DNA of 64,000 bases from Petrolisthes cinctipes (GCA_033782935.1 JAWQEG010000166.1:3990001-4054000), one strand, 5' to 3'. Shown: positions 32,208-43,509, counted from the stretch's first letter. Program-made: numbers and translations. The notes: generated by a model not told the origin, from the letters alone.

Positions 32208-33075
32208 TTATCTTAGTTTTGACATTTTGTTAGATATTTTCCTCTGTGAATTTCGCTTTCTGTTGAATATCCGTACCCTGAAAAATATGCGACAACGAAC
32301 AAAAAACCTAATCACATCATCTGGTAAATCTACAAAATTTCTTATTTCACTTGCTAATGTTGTTACACATTTTGGTCCCTCTCTGAGTTCCTTATCTCTG
32401 TGATAACAAATAAACAGTCTTTCCATTTGTTTCAGTTGATCAAAAACAATATTGCTGGATATCTTTAACTTCCCTACTGTTCTAGAAATTGTGCCAATCT
32501 AGTCATCTGTGCCTAGGAAATTGTACTGTGGAAACTTTTTGACAAAATAACCCCCAATGTACCTCAGTCCTTCTGTTTCCATTGCCTTTTCTAATGTCTC
32601 TTCTTCTTCTGTACTTATTGGAAGACAGTTCTCAATGTCTTCCATTTCACACAAGGAATTATTAAAATCAACTGAACACCCTTCCTGACGTTCATCCTTT
32701 GAACTCCTGTTACATCAACATGATTATGTGACACACATTCACTATTGACTTTCGTAGTATAATGTACAATAAACCCATAGTCAAGAAAATTGTTACGAAT
32801 CAACTTCATCAAGTGAGGGGCATCTGCAAACACGTATATTTCCCTGTATTTAGCAGCTGGATTAGTGAAAGAGGTATGATCTACATTTACACTCAGATTG
32901 TTCTATAATCTTACATTTGTGGGACAGATCATTCACTATGGCTACTACTGGGTATCCAACTGCTTCTACCCTGCTAATTAAATCAAATGAAATATCCTTG
33001 TTCATGTCCGTATAAAAAATATAGTATATTACCTGTTTCCATGGGCTAGTAAGGCCTCTTATCATTTATTTTGGG
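32208..33075 (-). pseudogene. P-element / THAP9-like transposase relic
   Basis: Minus-strand fragments in order. First, SPWKQVIYYIFYTDMNKDI with VGYPVVAIVNDLS (33060-32900), the RNase H-like core of P transposases. After a one-base frame change, YREIYVFADAPHLMKLIRNN (about 32850-32770). Then GLRYIGGYFVKKFPQYNFLG (about 32570) with an in-frame stop, and RLFICYHRDKELREGPKC to a Val/Phe-rich end at 32208. These match the characteristic phrase order of P-element/THAP9 proteins (VFADxPHLxKLxRN; GGYxxKKFPQYxxLG). The N-terminal THAP domain and terminal inverted repeats were not found. Multiple stops show it is long dead. Confidence 0.85.
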
Positions 33076-33227
33076 GGGCGTGTCGCGGGCTACTACTGAG
33101 TGTGAGTGAGAATACGTGGGTCTGATTAGGTGAAGGTGATGTGAGGTGAGGTGAGGGGAGTCACCAATCCTGTCTCTCTTCTGTCTGACGTCATGCGCGG
33201 GGTAGGACGAGTTTAGAGACAGACGCG

Positions 33228-33345
33228 GGAAGACCTACTCTTCAAGCGGCCTTGGTGTAGGGTGTGTGTATGACGGTATGGGTTGTGTGTGCGGTATGGT
33301 GTCGTGGAATATTTGCGGAGCGTGTACCAGTGGTGGAATGTGTGG
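33228..33345 (+). pseudogene. Non-LTR element head fragment with start of endonuclease
   Basis: After the block shared (inverted) with 31.7 kb, the plus strand encodes GMVSWNICGACTSGG at about 33296-33340, the opening motif of an apurinic-type endonuclease. Similarity ends where the dispersed repeat at 33350 begins. Confidence 0.55.
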
Positions 33346-33349
33346 AGTA

Positions 33350-33845
33350 GAGCGTTCGCTAGCGTTTAGTACACACACTGTCCTAGTTTATAAGAGTATC
33401 ATGATTCACTTATATATTATTCTGACAAGAAAAGTGACCTGGCCCTCAAAAAAGAAAAAAAAAAAAAAAAAAAACATATATAACATAAAAAATAAATAAA
33501 TAAATAAAATAAAAAGATAAGGAGTAACTAGGAAACAAGAAAGTGAACTGGCCCTCCAAATAGAAGAAAAAACAAATAATAATAAATAGATAAATAAATA
33601 AATAAGATAAATAGAAGAGGTGTAACCGGGACACAAAAAAAGTGAACTGGCCCTCCAAGAATAAATAAATAAACGAATAAAAAAAAATATATATAAATAT
33701 ATTTTTAAATAGATATAATATAATAAAAAGATGAGATGTACAGTCACGGCACATAGTCCTTGAACCGACTTCCCCTTACACCCTGGTCAAGAACTATGTT
33801 CCGCGACTGAACCCGAGAAAAAAAAAAAGCGCCTCTTTTTAGAAT
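33350..33845. repeat. Dispersed ~0.48-kb repeat (copy 2)
   Basis: Same order and orientation as 9372-9835, including the GCGTTCGCTAGCGTTTAG start, two GTGAACTGGCCCTCCAA blocks and the CGGCACATAGTCCTTGA hairpin near 33746-33805. It carries an (A)n expansion at about 33455-33473. Confidence 0.85.
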
Positions 33846-34099
33846 AAAAAAAATGTTGATAAAATAAATTTTAAAATAAGTAAAAAACAAAAATAAAATA
33901 AATAGAAAAATAAAGTGGTAATGACAAAAATAAGAGTAATTGAATAATAAATAAGATAGAGTGAGAGAGGGAAAATTGGAGATTGAGAGAGAATAAAATG
34001 AAGAAATAGACGGTGACAAGAAAACAAATAAATAGATAGACGGTGGCAAATAAGCATATTGAATAGATAGGCAGTGAAAAAGAACGGGAATATTAAGCT

Positions 34100-34245
34100 T
34101 GAAAATTAAAATAAACAGCATCTCACCGTGTTTTGTATTCCACTCCTCCCTCAGGTAGAAGGGAATAGCAGTGTAAGAGGTCTTTTGACTCTGTTCTCCT
34201 ATCGAAGAAGTAGCAGTAGAAGCTGGGGTATCCATGTCCAGAAGG
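34100..34245 (-). pseudogene. Short ORF start related to 29.15 kb
   Basis: The ATG at 34235 (minus strand) begins MDTPASTATSS and includes EEWNTKHGEML, similar to EERNIKHGKML at 29.16 kb. The frame then dissolves into AT-rich sequence. Function unknown; adjacency to the Fanzor 3' fragment suggests a neighbouring gene of the same element. Confidence 0.4.
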
Positions 34246-34297
34246 GGTGGTTGTCCCTTGTCTCCTGCCTTTAAAGACTGTAATAATCAGGGTCAGG

Positions 34298-34445
34298 TTG
34301 TTCTTTTGTCGAGAGGAGGAGCGCTCTAGGGTCTTTTAGGACCTATGTGCTTCTTGTCGAATGTAGGGAGAGACTGTGTGTCCCATCCTGGCTATCGTCT
34401 TATTAATAACAGTATAAGTGTTGAGTTTGCACTATTCTGTTGTTA
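34298..34445 (+). pseudogene. Fanzor 3' fragment (third copy)
   Basis: GTCGAGAGGAGGAGCGCTCT and the following ~140 bp match 8479-8625 of the deleted Fanzor, ending at a shared TTCTGTTGTT. Frame and zinc motif are lost. Confidence 0.65.
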
Positions 34446-34612
34446 AGAGGAGAGTATACTTATGTTACATTGGAGTGTCTTGATTCCTCCAAAGTATGCG
34501 AGGAAACAGGGTCAGATGAACAAAGATAATGGTGTTTTTATTGCTTGGAGTAGTTTGGAGGAATCATTATCTCTAAAAATGTCGAAACTGTACACGGTGG
34601 TAATTCACTTTG

Positions 34613-34732
34613 GGTACATTGGAGTGCCTTGATTCCTCCAAAGAATGCCAGGAAACAGGACCAGATGAACAAAAATAATGGTGTTCTGTTGCTTGGAATA
34701 GTTTGGAGGAATCAATGCACTCCAATGTAACC
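34613..34732. mobile_element. ~120-bp palindromic MITE (copy 1)
   Basis: Inverted ends GGTACATTGGAGTGCCTTGA and TCAATGCACTCCAATGTAAC, with an inner pair TTGATTCCTCCAAA / TTTGGAGGAATC. Part of a rearranged copy lies at 34464-34553, and a degenerate one at about 35100-35215. Confidence 0.8.
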
Positions 34733-34734
34733 AA

Positions 34735-34769
<35 letters not shown>

Positions 34770-34890
34770 AGGTCAAAGGGCATGTCATCATGTCAGAGGC
34801 CGGAACACACACACACACACACACACACACACCCCTTCCACAAGCTCAGCAGACAGTGGCCAGAAGAGACACACACACACACACTTGATT
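34733..34890. repeat. (GT)n/(CA)n microsatellite block
   Basis: GT run, a spacer containing GGGCATGTCATCATGTCA, then CA runs. The block is duplicated with the adjacent MITE at 35590-35750. Confidence 0.85.
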
Positions 34891-35340
34891 TCAGTTGAAT
34901 AATACATAGTTCATATTCAGACACGTTCGTTTTATGTATTAATGTATTAATTTATGCATTAATTTTAGTTTTAAATATACATTATTTTACTTAGTTAAGG
35001 CCAATGTAATTATATTTAATTAGATTTTGGTGTTTGTATTAGCTACAATAGATTATGAAAAGTATATCATCTATTTTTTCTATAATATCCCTACTGCTAG
35101 AGGAGCTATATGAATCCTCCAAAATAATCCAGGCCACAGAAAAGTATTTCTTATAGGGAATCTGTTGCCCGGAGTAGTTTGGAGAATTCATAGAGCTCCA
35201 GTAAGGGCCTGTATATTTTTTTTTTTTAAACTACGGGCCTTACTTAACACGTCGAGAACAGGTGAAGTGAACGAGAGTTACCCGTCGACAGGAACAATAT
35301 GATGATTATATTTCCTATGAATTAATTAAGTATATAAATA

Positions 35341-35346
<6 letters not shown>

Positions 35347-35418
<72 letters not shown>
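35347..35418. repeat. (TA)n microsatellite
   Basis: About 36 uninterrupted TA units. Confidence 0.95.
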
Positions 35419-35420
<2 letters not shown>

Positions 35421-35424
35421 CATT

Positions 35425-35750
35425 ATCTCTAAAAATGTCGAAACTGTACACGGTGGTAATTCACTTTGGTTACATTGGAGTGCCTTGATTCCTCCAAAGT
35501 ATGCCTGGAAACAGGACCAGATGAACAAAAATAATGGTGTTCTGTTGCTTGGAATAGTTTGGAGGAATCAAGGCACTCCAATGTAACCAACAGTGTGTGT
35601 GTGTGTGTGTGTGTGTTGTAGGTCAGAGGGCATGTCATCATGTCATGGGCCAGAAGAGACACACACACACACACACACACACCTTCCACAAGCTCAGCAG
35701 ACAGTGGCCAGAAGAGACACACACAGACACACACACACACACACATTTTA
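35425..35750. repeat. Segmental duplicate of 34569-34890 (MITE copy 2 plus microsatellites)
   Basis: ATCTCTAAAAATGTCGAAAC, the MITE (35468-35588) and the GT/CA block recur in the same order and orientation, with few differences outside the microsatellites. In this copy the MITE ends are better preserved (GGTTACATTGGAGTGCC / GGCACTCCAATGTAACC). Confidence 0.85.
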
Positions 35751-35754
35751 CTTA

Positions 35755-35820
35755 ATACGGATTAAAATAGTCTCGTTTTCTATACGCAGCCAGAATGAAG
35801 GTTTTCTCCTGTATATTTGC
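35755..35820. repeat. Partial copy of the 36.67-kb palindromic MITE
   Basis: TCTCGTTTTCTATACGCAGC and CAGAATGAAGGTTTT match the left arm at 36683-36720. Confidence 0.75.
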
Positions 35821-36056
35821 TAATTTCACAGCACAATTTCTATGCTTATATATGTCATTTCTCGTCGAAGACCCGACCTCTAGCTTAACCCTAACTTGTG
35901 TATGTGAATGAAGGCCTATGCATGATCGTATACTGTGAGCGAGAGAATACGAGATGGGGAAAAGGGGATGAAAGTGTATGGTTCAACATTGGATTGTGAA
36001 TGTGCACTCCGGTATGCATCATGTTAGCCACACACAAACAAACACACTTGTGTTTT

Positions 36057-36089
<33 letters not shown>

Positions 36090-36670
36090 CGCACATGGAG
36101 CTATACTACCTCCATGGTGACGCACAAATCATATGGTGACCACTGCACAGACAAGTCACAAAGTTCAGGATAGGGATAGCTCCTCCCTCCCTCCCTGGAC
36201 AAACATCCATGCCTGTCATTTTCACTCTTCCACTGCTATCTCCAACCACATAGCTTACAAAATAATAATAATAATAATAATAGTAATAAATAAACTCAGG
36301 TTTATTCACATCACCCTGAATGTTATGCATAATACATATGGGGGTACAGTCGCGGCCATAATTCCCTGTGGGCTCAGCTGATGGTATGCGCACTGGGTCG
36401 ACAGACATTACTAACATAAAACGACATCTTCTATCGACCTATTGGACGTTATCTATACGAGACCGAGGTGCTGGCAGAAAAATCATGATAAAAGAAAATA
36501 TTGTTATGCATATATAAGGGCGACTTTGTCACACATACACACTCGTCTGCAGTTTTCTGACCTTTCAACCTCACTCCTCTCTCACTACCTTCCCCCCGCC
36601 TCCTTCCTTGTCATCTGTTTATCTCTCTTTCTAATAATGTAAGTATTTCTCCTATCCTAGTTATCTCTCA
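35821..36670. other. Spacer with (GT)n, (AAT)n and a TACAGTCGCGG block
   Basis: (GT)n at 36059-36088 and (AAT)n at 36261-36285. TACAGTCGCGGCCATAATTC at about 36346 is also found at 8996. No gene seen. Confidence 0.5.
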
Positions 36671-36673
36671 TTC

Positions 36674-36863
36674 ATTAAAATAATCTCGTTTTCTATACGC
36701 AGCCAGAATGAAGGTTTTTTCCTTTATATTTTTCGGGTTCTACTGCCGCGATTGCATCGCCTACAGAAGAGGTAGAAGTTGCCGACGTTAAGGCCACGCT
36801 GATCAATATATATATGAGAAAACCTTCATTCTGGCTGTGTATAGAACACGAGAATATTTTAAT
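36674..36863. mobile_element. ~190-bp palindromic MITE
   Basis: The left arm ATTAAAATAATCTCGTTTTC with GCAGCCAGAATGAAGG is the inverse of the right arm (CCTTCATTCTGGCTG ... ATATTTTAAT). Non-coding. Confidence 0.8.
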
Positions 36864-37500
36864 TCTTATCAAATCCCCTTCACATACACACACACATACA
36901 CACACACACACACTATCCCACATGACATTTTTTACTGCATTACTGCCTTGTACTTGTACTTCATATACTACATATATATAAATAATCTACTACCCATTCC
37001 TCCTTCATTGTAATAGATACATTGTATGAGAGATTATTCGAGGAACATCGGCTATTCTTACTGCGTTACTACTTAATTCTTGAACCAGACTGTGCAACTG
37101 TGCCATACTGACTGACTGAGGTATGTGTCAAGGACAACATCATACGGCTGGCAAAGTCGTACATCTCACAAGAGTTTGCTTGTTACATTCTAGTACTCGT
37201 TACCTTGTTACCTTTCTGTTTACTTCTATGTAACCCTACTGCTTGAGTTCACATAACTCGATGCTTCTATGCCCAACAATGAGCATTTACACTTAGAACA
37301 TGTTAAATAGGATTCCTACCTATCTTAAACGGCATGAAATATAGACTCTAAATAATTCCCCTCTAATTAATTTGCCACCAATTATGTTACCTTGGTGGAG
37401 TCTGCTTCTGGTTACATCTGTTTTACTGCCCACCTTCTGACCTTTTGTCAATGACATCTGTTTACACTATCAAGTGCTAAACCCCCTTACTTTGTTCAAC
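36864..37500. other. Unassigned spacer
   Basis: A CA microsatellite at 36887-36913, then unique-looking AT-rich sequence without a recognisable gene. Confidence 0.4.
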
Positions 37501-37985
37501 CTTCTTTTTACGGACTCTCCTCTGGGGAGGGGTAAAACAAAGGAGGGAGAATAGTAAAGGAGGATGTTGCTGGCTGGGGGCAGGGAAAGTAAAAGACGAT
37601 TGGGAGGGGAGAAGTAGAAGGACGAACAAGATGAGGAAATGATGACGGGAGACAATAAAAAGAGACGAGGCAAGGAAAAGAGAGGGGTGGGATTGAGAAA
37701 GGAAACATGGCAACTGCAGGAAAAGAGGGACAGGAGAAGAGGGGAGAAAAGAAAGAAACGAGGCGATAGAATATGAGGAGGGGATAGCACAAGGTGAGGA
37801 AAGAGTAACGGGGAAGATAGGAGAGGGAAGAAGAGAGGACAGGAGAGAGAAGAGAGGGAAGGGGGGAGAGAAGGGAGGGAAGAGGGGAGAGGAGAGAGGG
37901 AGGGGATGGGCGAGGAAGGCCAGAGGGAAGGAGGGGAGGGGAAGGGAGGGGAGGGGAGGAAGGCAGTCAGCGGTCCACACTACCG
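37500..37985. repeat. Purine-rich (GGGA/GAGG) tract
   Basis: Almost all purine on the plus strand. Opposite-strand ORFs are Ser/Pro/Leu/Phe-rich artefacts. Confidence 0.75.
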
Positions 37986-38049
37986 GGAGGGGAGATGTGG
38001 CAAGCTGTCAAGTGTAGCGTACCGCCCCCAGTGGTTTGGGACTGATGCC

Positions 38050-38867
38050 GCTTCACACACACACACGCCTACACCACTTCACTCAGACACGACTTCCTTC
38101 TCGTTTGTACACACACACACACACACATACACACACACACACACCACTCAGACATGACTTTCTTCTAGTTTGTACACACACACACACACCCACACACCAC
38201 TCATACATAACTTCCTTCTCGTTCGTACGCCAGCACATGCACACTCATACATCACTTCCTTCTCGTTCGCAAGCACGCAGACACACGCAAACTCACAGTG
38301 ACACACACATTTCTCTCTAGCAAGCACATGCACATGTACACACTCTCATGCATCCTTCGCTCTCACTCACACGTTTCTTACATTCACACAAACACATACA
38401 CACACACGCACGTTCGCTTACACTACACTACTGATGCTTTACACATACACACACACACACACACGTACACAGGCGTAATTACAGCTCAGGTAAAGCTTCC
38501 TCGCGTGGCGGTGGTAAAGAATATGGCATGGTCAAGTGAAGTGGTGGCACACACACACACACACACACACACCTGATGTCAGCAAGCAATAGGTATGTGC
38601 TGTACGTGTAGTGAGGCTCAGAAAACGAGAGAAAAAAAATTGGTATGAATCAGGTGGTCACGACTGGCAACCAACCATCCGTCACCTAATTTGTTGTTTC
38701 TCGATCCCGCTGGTGGTGTTGGTGGTGTTGCTGACGTGACTACCAAGGAGTGGAGAGGGAGGGACGGAGGGGAGGTCTGAGAATCATCTTTACAGTCATC
38801 ACCAACATGTTTGCTTGTCTCTCATTCACTCTTGATAGTTTTACAATCGAAAGTTTTTTTGTATTGA

Positions 38868-38913
<46 letters not shown>

Positions 38914-39314
38914 GGTCCACCAATACTTTATGTTTTTTGTTAGGTTTGTTGGTGTTTCTTGATTGGTTGGTTGGTTGTTTGGTTTGTCTGTTTGTTTGTC
39001 TATCTGCATGTTAATAAGGGTTTTAAAAAATAATAATCAACAGATGATTCAGTAGGGTGGGGAAGTCCTGTACACATGACATTTGGAGATCACTGTAAAA
39101 ACTATGGTAAAAGAAATTGAGACACACACTTTACTCGTATTCCTGCAGTAACAACACTCTCCCATGTACTGTACTCTGTCACCTCGCACTCGTTTTAACA
39201 TTCACTCAATGCACTCACACTCATGCACATGCACACGTTGATGCTCATTCACACTTACTTGCACTAACCTTACATTCCGACACACTTTCACATGTACTCT
39301 CAAGCATAACTACA

Positions 39315-39351
<37 letters not shown>

Positions 39352-39664
39352 CCTATCACCTCCAACACACACACACACACACACTTCCTATCACCTCCAA
39401 AACACACACACACACACACAAACACCATTACCTCATACACACACACACACGATCACACATCAGCAGCTTCATACACACACTGCGCAATAGAAACTCATGA
39501 CATCTACAAACATACTGTAGTACGCACCTTCACAGTCACAACACGTACACTACTACACTTCCTAGGCTGCTGCTGCTCCGTCATTCATACAACGAGCACA
39601 TGATTCCCTTCCCTACCACACAATATGCTCATTATTCATACTCATGTGTACTCTCTCCTCCTCG

Positions 39665-39716
<52 letters not shown>

Positions 39717-40240
39717 TTACCTCATATACCCACGCCCACCTCACGTTACTCCCTCCACCCACAGATACCACCACCACACTGCCAACACCTCTTTCACATT
39801 AAACATGTTTGCATCTCTACTCAAACTATTTTCTCTTCTCTATATTCACACTTTTCTCCTCCACATAGATACGTACATTTTTTTTTTTTAGTTACACTTC
39901 TTTATTCCAGAAAAAAAAAACACATACAACTTCTCCCTCCACAAAGATACATACATACATACATCCACATTTTTTTTTCTATTCACACTTCTTTACTCCG
40001 AAAAAAAAACATAATTTCCACCGCCACCTCCACACTGACGACGCATCATCCATCTTTCTCCATCTCTTCCACCCAATATAACCCTCACGTCCATGTCCAT
40101 CCACCTTTCTTCACCAAGTCACACCTCCACCCACACCCGCCCTCCTCCACTCACTAAAAGCACCTCCTCCACACCCACCTTGTTCCACCCACTAATAACA
40201 TCGATTCCACCTTCCTGCTACTAAAAAGACAAGGGTGAGA
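38050..40240. repeat. CA-, GT- and CT-microsatellite-rich region
   Basis: Many (CA)n blocks (38110-38185, 38440-38465, 38550-38573, 39317-39420), (GT)n at 38869-38911 and (CT)n at 39668-39712, with A- and T-runs at 39880-40010. 38580-39060 is less repetitive but shows no gene. Confidence 0.8.
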
Positions 40241-40395
40241 CCAAGAATGTTTATTTTTGGTTAACATCAAACAGAAAAAAAAGAGATAATAACTGCGTCG
40301 TTGTAATGTAATGTAGACGTGGTAGTGGCCTCTTGGTCCCTGTTATGTAAACAAGGGCCAAAGCCACTCTTTCGACAGTGTTCGAAGTTGGCCTG

Positions 40396-40923
40396 TTAAA
40401 TGTTAGTACATTTAAAAGAAAGAGCAATTTCTTGACTGATGCGGCCGGTTCTGGGATTACGTCCATGCTGGCACCGTTCCGTGCACAATGAGCCGTTCCT
40501 CCTGCACAAGCAGCGCATCGTCCTACACAAATCCTTAGCACAGTGACAGAAACTGGCGGAGGGCTCCTCAATGCCCCTTTTCGCTTCTGCAGAAGCTATT
40601 TTCCTGATGGATACTATCTCTTCCCTGTCTACATGCTCAACATCTATTACATTCCTCTGGCGACAGATTTCAAATTGATTGCGAGAGAGTAATGGGCGGA
40701 CGCACCCGTATTTTGTTGCTACATTGTAAAGCTTATGGCCTTTGGTCACCTTGATGTCTATAATAACTCCAACAAATCTTTGCATGCTCGACTTCTTCGG
40801 CCGATCTATCTGAGGAACCATGACGTTGACACAGTCGTGGATCTCAGAAGGGGAAGAGCTGGAAGTGTTCTGAATCATCTTGGTCGCCTGTTTTTCTATC
40901 CCGTCTCTCACTTGCTGTCGGAT
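40396..40923 (-). CDS. KRBA2-like protein, C-terminal exon
   Basis: An exon opening after a TTCTAG acceptor at 40924-40925 and encoding about 175 residues to a stop at 40396. The early part (VMVPQIDR, GVIIDIKVTKGHKLYNVATKYG, LLSRNQFEIC) and a Cys-rich finish (CHCAKDLCRTMRCLCRRNG, LCTERC) match the order of the C-terminal region of KRAB-A-domain-containing-2-like proteins: a small globular domain and then a CxC-type zinc cluster. It stands on the same strand as, and downstream of, the integrase exon. AATAAA lies at about 40251-40256 (minus strand). Confidence 0.75.
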   Translation of the reverse strand: MRQQVRDGIEKQATKMIQNTSSSSPSEIHDCVNVMVPQIDRPKKSSMQRFVGVIIDIKVTKGHKLYNVATKYGCVRPLLSRNQFEICRQRNVIDVEHVDREEIVSIRKIASAEAKRGIEEPSASFCHCAKDLCRTMRCLCRRNGSLCTERCQHGRNPRTGRISQEIALSFKCTNI

Positions 40924-41022
40924 CTAGAATATTAAAAGAAAGAATAAATAAAATGTTCCCAGAAAAGATAAAATTATTATTATTTTATTTATTACCCCAA
41001 TAAAAATAAATAAATTGTGTAC

Positions 41023-42146
41023 CTTTATAAACTTTTCAAACCGTTGCTCCGTTATAGTTGCAACTGCATCTTCTTTCTCCCCCCCTCCGACCTATCGGAA
41101 AAGGAAATTCAAATTATTTTCTCAGAGTAAATAAAGTATAGACATATTATTACCATTATTGATTGTCAGACAACTCACAGATTCGTCGTACAACTGCTGT
41201 TGCTGATATTCCTCCTCTTCCGTTTCAAACTCTTCTTCCTCCTCCTCCCCATCTAAAGAGTCACTGGCCTGTCGGAAGAAGGCAATTCAACATTTTTCTC
41301 AGAGGAAAGTAGGTAACATTTCCGTCTACGAAAAAAAAAAATCATTATGTTCACTTTGGAAGCACCACATGAACCTTTGAGAGACAAACCTGTTCGTCAC
41401 AGGGCGGCTGCTGCTGTTTTTGTTTTTTACCCTCTTGTTCCTTTTTATTGGTCTCCATCTATGGGAAAAAAATTATAACATTTTAAACCGCCTATAATAT
41501 ACATTTCAGTGTTATCTTTCAAAGTACATAATTAATTGGTCGGTACAAGACACCTTCCCCTAATAATTGGATAATATAGAGTGAATGAATTTTAGTCGCC
41601 AGCCAGCTACACATTCGAATCTTCGAATACGGCGTTTTAAAAAAAATCGATGACTCACAGTGTAAAGGACTCATGCACTACTTCTTCTTCAATCTATGAT
41701 GAAAAATATAAAAAACAAACCTCTTCGCCATAAGGTAGTTGTTTCTGCCGTTGTTTTTGAATTCCTTTCTTGTCAGTCCCCCCCCTATAAACAAACAAAC
41801 AAATCTTCATGTGTAAAGCAAGCAACCCCCCGATTTGTCAAACTGAATTTCGTCAATATGATCGGACTCATGCCAGAAAAAAAATAAGTAAGAAATGTAC
41901 GAAAAACAAACCTGTTCGTCATATTGTGGTTGTTGTTGTTGAATCCCTTCATCGTCAGTCCCCTCCTACAAAAAAAATCGTTGGGGTTTCTTAGCAAGCA
42001 ACCCCCCAATTTCTCAAACTGAATTTCGTCAATAAGATCCACATAAAGGACTCGATAAAACAAAGCAATTAATCAAACCTGTTCGTCATATATGGTGGTT
42101 GCTGCCGCCGCTGTTCAATCCCTTCGTCGTCAGTCCCCCCACCCCC
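41023..42146 (-). repeat. Array of duplicated micro-exons in the KRBA2-like locus
   Basis: Seven short segments with acceptor AG and donor GT signals: 42079-42146, 41912-41965, 41721-41784, 41659-41693, 41390-41458, 41179-41268 and 41023-41091. Three (42.1, 41.9 and 41.7 kb) are plainly copies: each encodes a G-x-D-x-E/K-G-I-x-Q start, a Gln-rich middle and a Tyr-Asp/Gly-Glu end, with donor CAG or GAG before GTTTG. The one at 41.4 kb ends in the same DEQ. Lengths 54, 69, 90 and 69 keep the frame; 68, 64 and 35 do not. Splicing is predicted by eye only. Confidence 0.6.
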
Positions 42147-42819
42147 CTACAAAAAAATTATCACTTTGAAGAATTTTGGGTGCCACTATGAGAGTAAATA
42201 TTTCATAAAGATGTCGAGAAACTTCATCCGTTTGCTTGGAATACGAAGCCTTCAATACACTAAACTTTGTAAAATGATCCTGATAGTGCAATATATAACA
42301 GTAATTATCGTCGGTCTTACAAGACCGCATGTCTATTAAGTCCACTTGTTCCCTCTCGCTGTAGCCTCCACTCGTGATTGGTCTTACGACACTCCTATTT
42401 TTCCTGAGCGACCTCTTCTCCTCGCATGTTATACAATAAGATAAAAACTGGGCAACTTGTTCCCAAGTTACCTTGGCAACGTTCTTTTTAACCTCGCAAT
42501 ATGTTCTCTTTTGTCCCCCATGGCAAACATTGAAGTGGGCGTCATAAATGATATCAAATATCTCAGAGTCGGGGATGTACCTCACGTGAGGATCTGAAGA
42601 AATTTTCTTTATAAGAATCTTTTTACCACCCGAGATAGTTTCCACGTCGTACCTGTTTAATAAGGCGTACTCTGAAGGCTTTTTCTTTCTATCCGCCTCC
42701 TTTGCAGAGAGGACGCGTTTAATGTAATTGTTCAATTTCCTCGAAGTGAAGAAAAGCCCACCCTCGGCTGAAATAATTTCACACAATTTTTTCCGATGAG
42801 TTTCTCTTCTATCCATCAC
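42130..42819 (-). pseudogene. KRBA2-like integrase core, cut after the second catalytic Asp
   Basis: Derived from a retroviral-type (rve) integrase, the family domesticated as KRBA2 in vertebrates and widespread in arthropods. The N-terminus includes LLNRYDVE, then HFNVCHGGQKRTYCEVKK (zinc-binding HHCC-like segment, with C-x-T-C at YCITCEEK). The core begins QVDLIDMRS (first Asp), YQDHFTKF follows, and it reaches LQSDN (second Asp) near residue 220. At that point the family continues with a Gly-rich loop, the third acidic residue and a GxPRHPQSQG-like segment. Here it runs straight into a copy of the duplicated micro-exon, goes out of frame and stops at 42130. The third catalytic residue is absent, so integrase activity is not expected from this copy. 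Confidence 0.8.
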
Positions 42820-43020
42820 TATATTAATAAAAACTATTTATGTCCAAAAAGTAGAAATACGTTTTTCCCTCCACAATTAATGATAACTTCCGTTTATATA
42901 TACTCCGATCGCCCCCAACCCCCACCCTCCTCAAAACTTGGCCATTAACGTTAGTGGTTGCCCACTAGCGTTAATGGCCAAGTTTTTCCAAGTGGGCAAT
43001 TCACTCTGCCCAGTATGGTT
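42820..43020 (-). promoter_or_regulatory. Upstream region of the integrase-like gene with TATA box and hairpin
   Basis: On the minus strand a TATATATAA box (42895-42904 region) lies about 75-80 bp before the ATG at 42819 or 42816. Further upstream is the 18-bp hairpin 42940-42957 / 42962-42979, shared with 5191-5230, and a repeat of its TTAACG/CGTTAA core near 43020-43050. Confidence 0.6.
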
Positions 43021-43075
43021 AATGGACAAAGTGCTCTAGACCATTAGCGTTAATGTGTCTTTATCCTTACCGGGT

Positions 43076-43392
<317 letters not shown>

Positions 43393-43431
43393 TCTTATCG
43401 CTTAAGGATTAACTTGAAAAGTAATATTATC

Positions 43432-43434
<3 letters not shown>

Positions 43435-43508
<74 letters not shown>
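43435..43508. repeat. (GA)n microsatellite
   Basis: About 36 GA units. Confidence 0.95.

Positions 43509-43509
<1 letters not shown>

Noticed and set aside
37477..37980. Minus-strand Pro/Ser/Leu-rich ORFs
   Set aside because: Opposite strand of a purine-rich tract; composition only.
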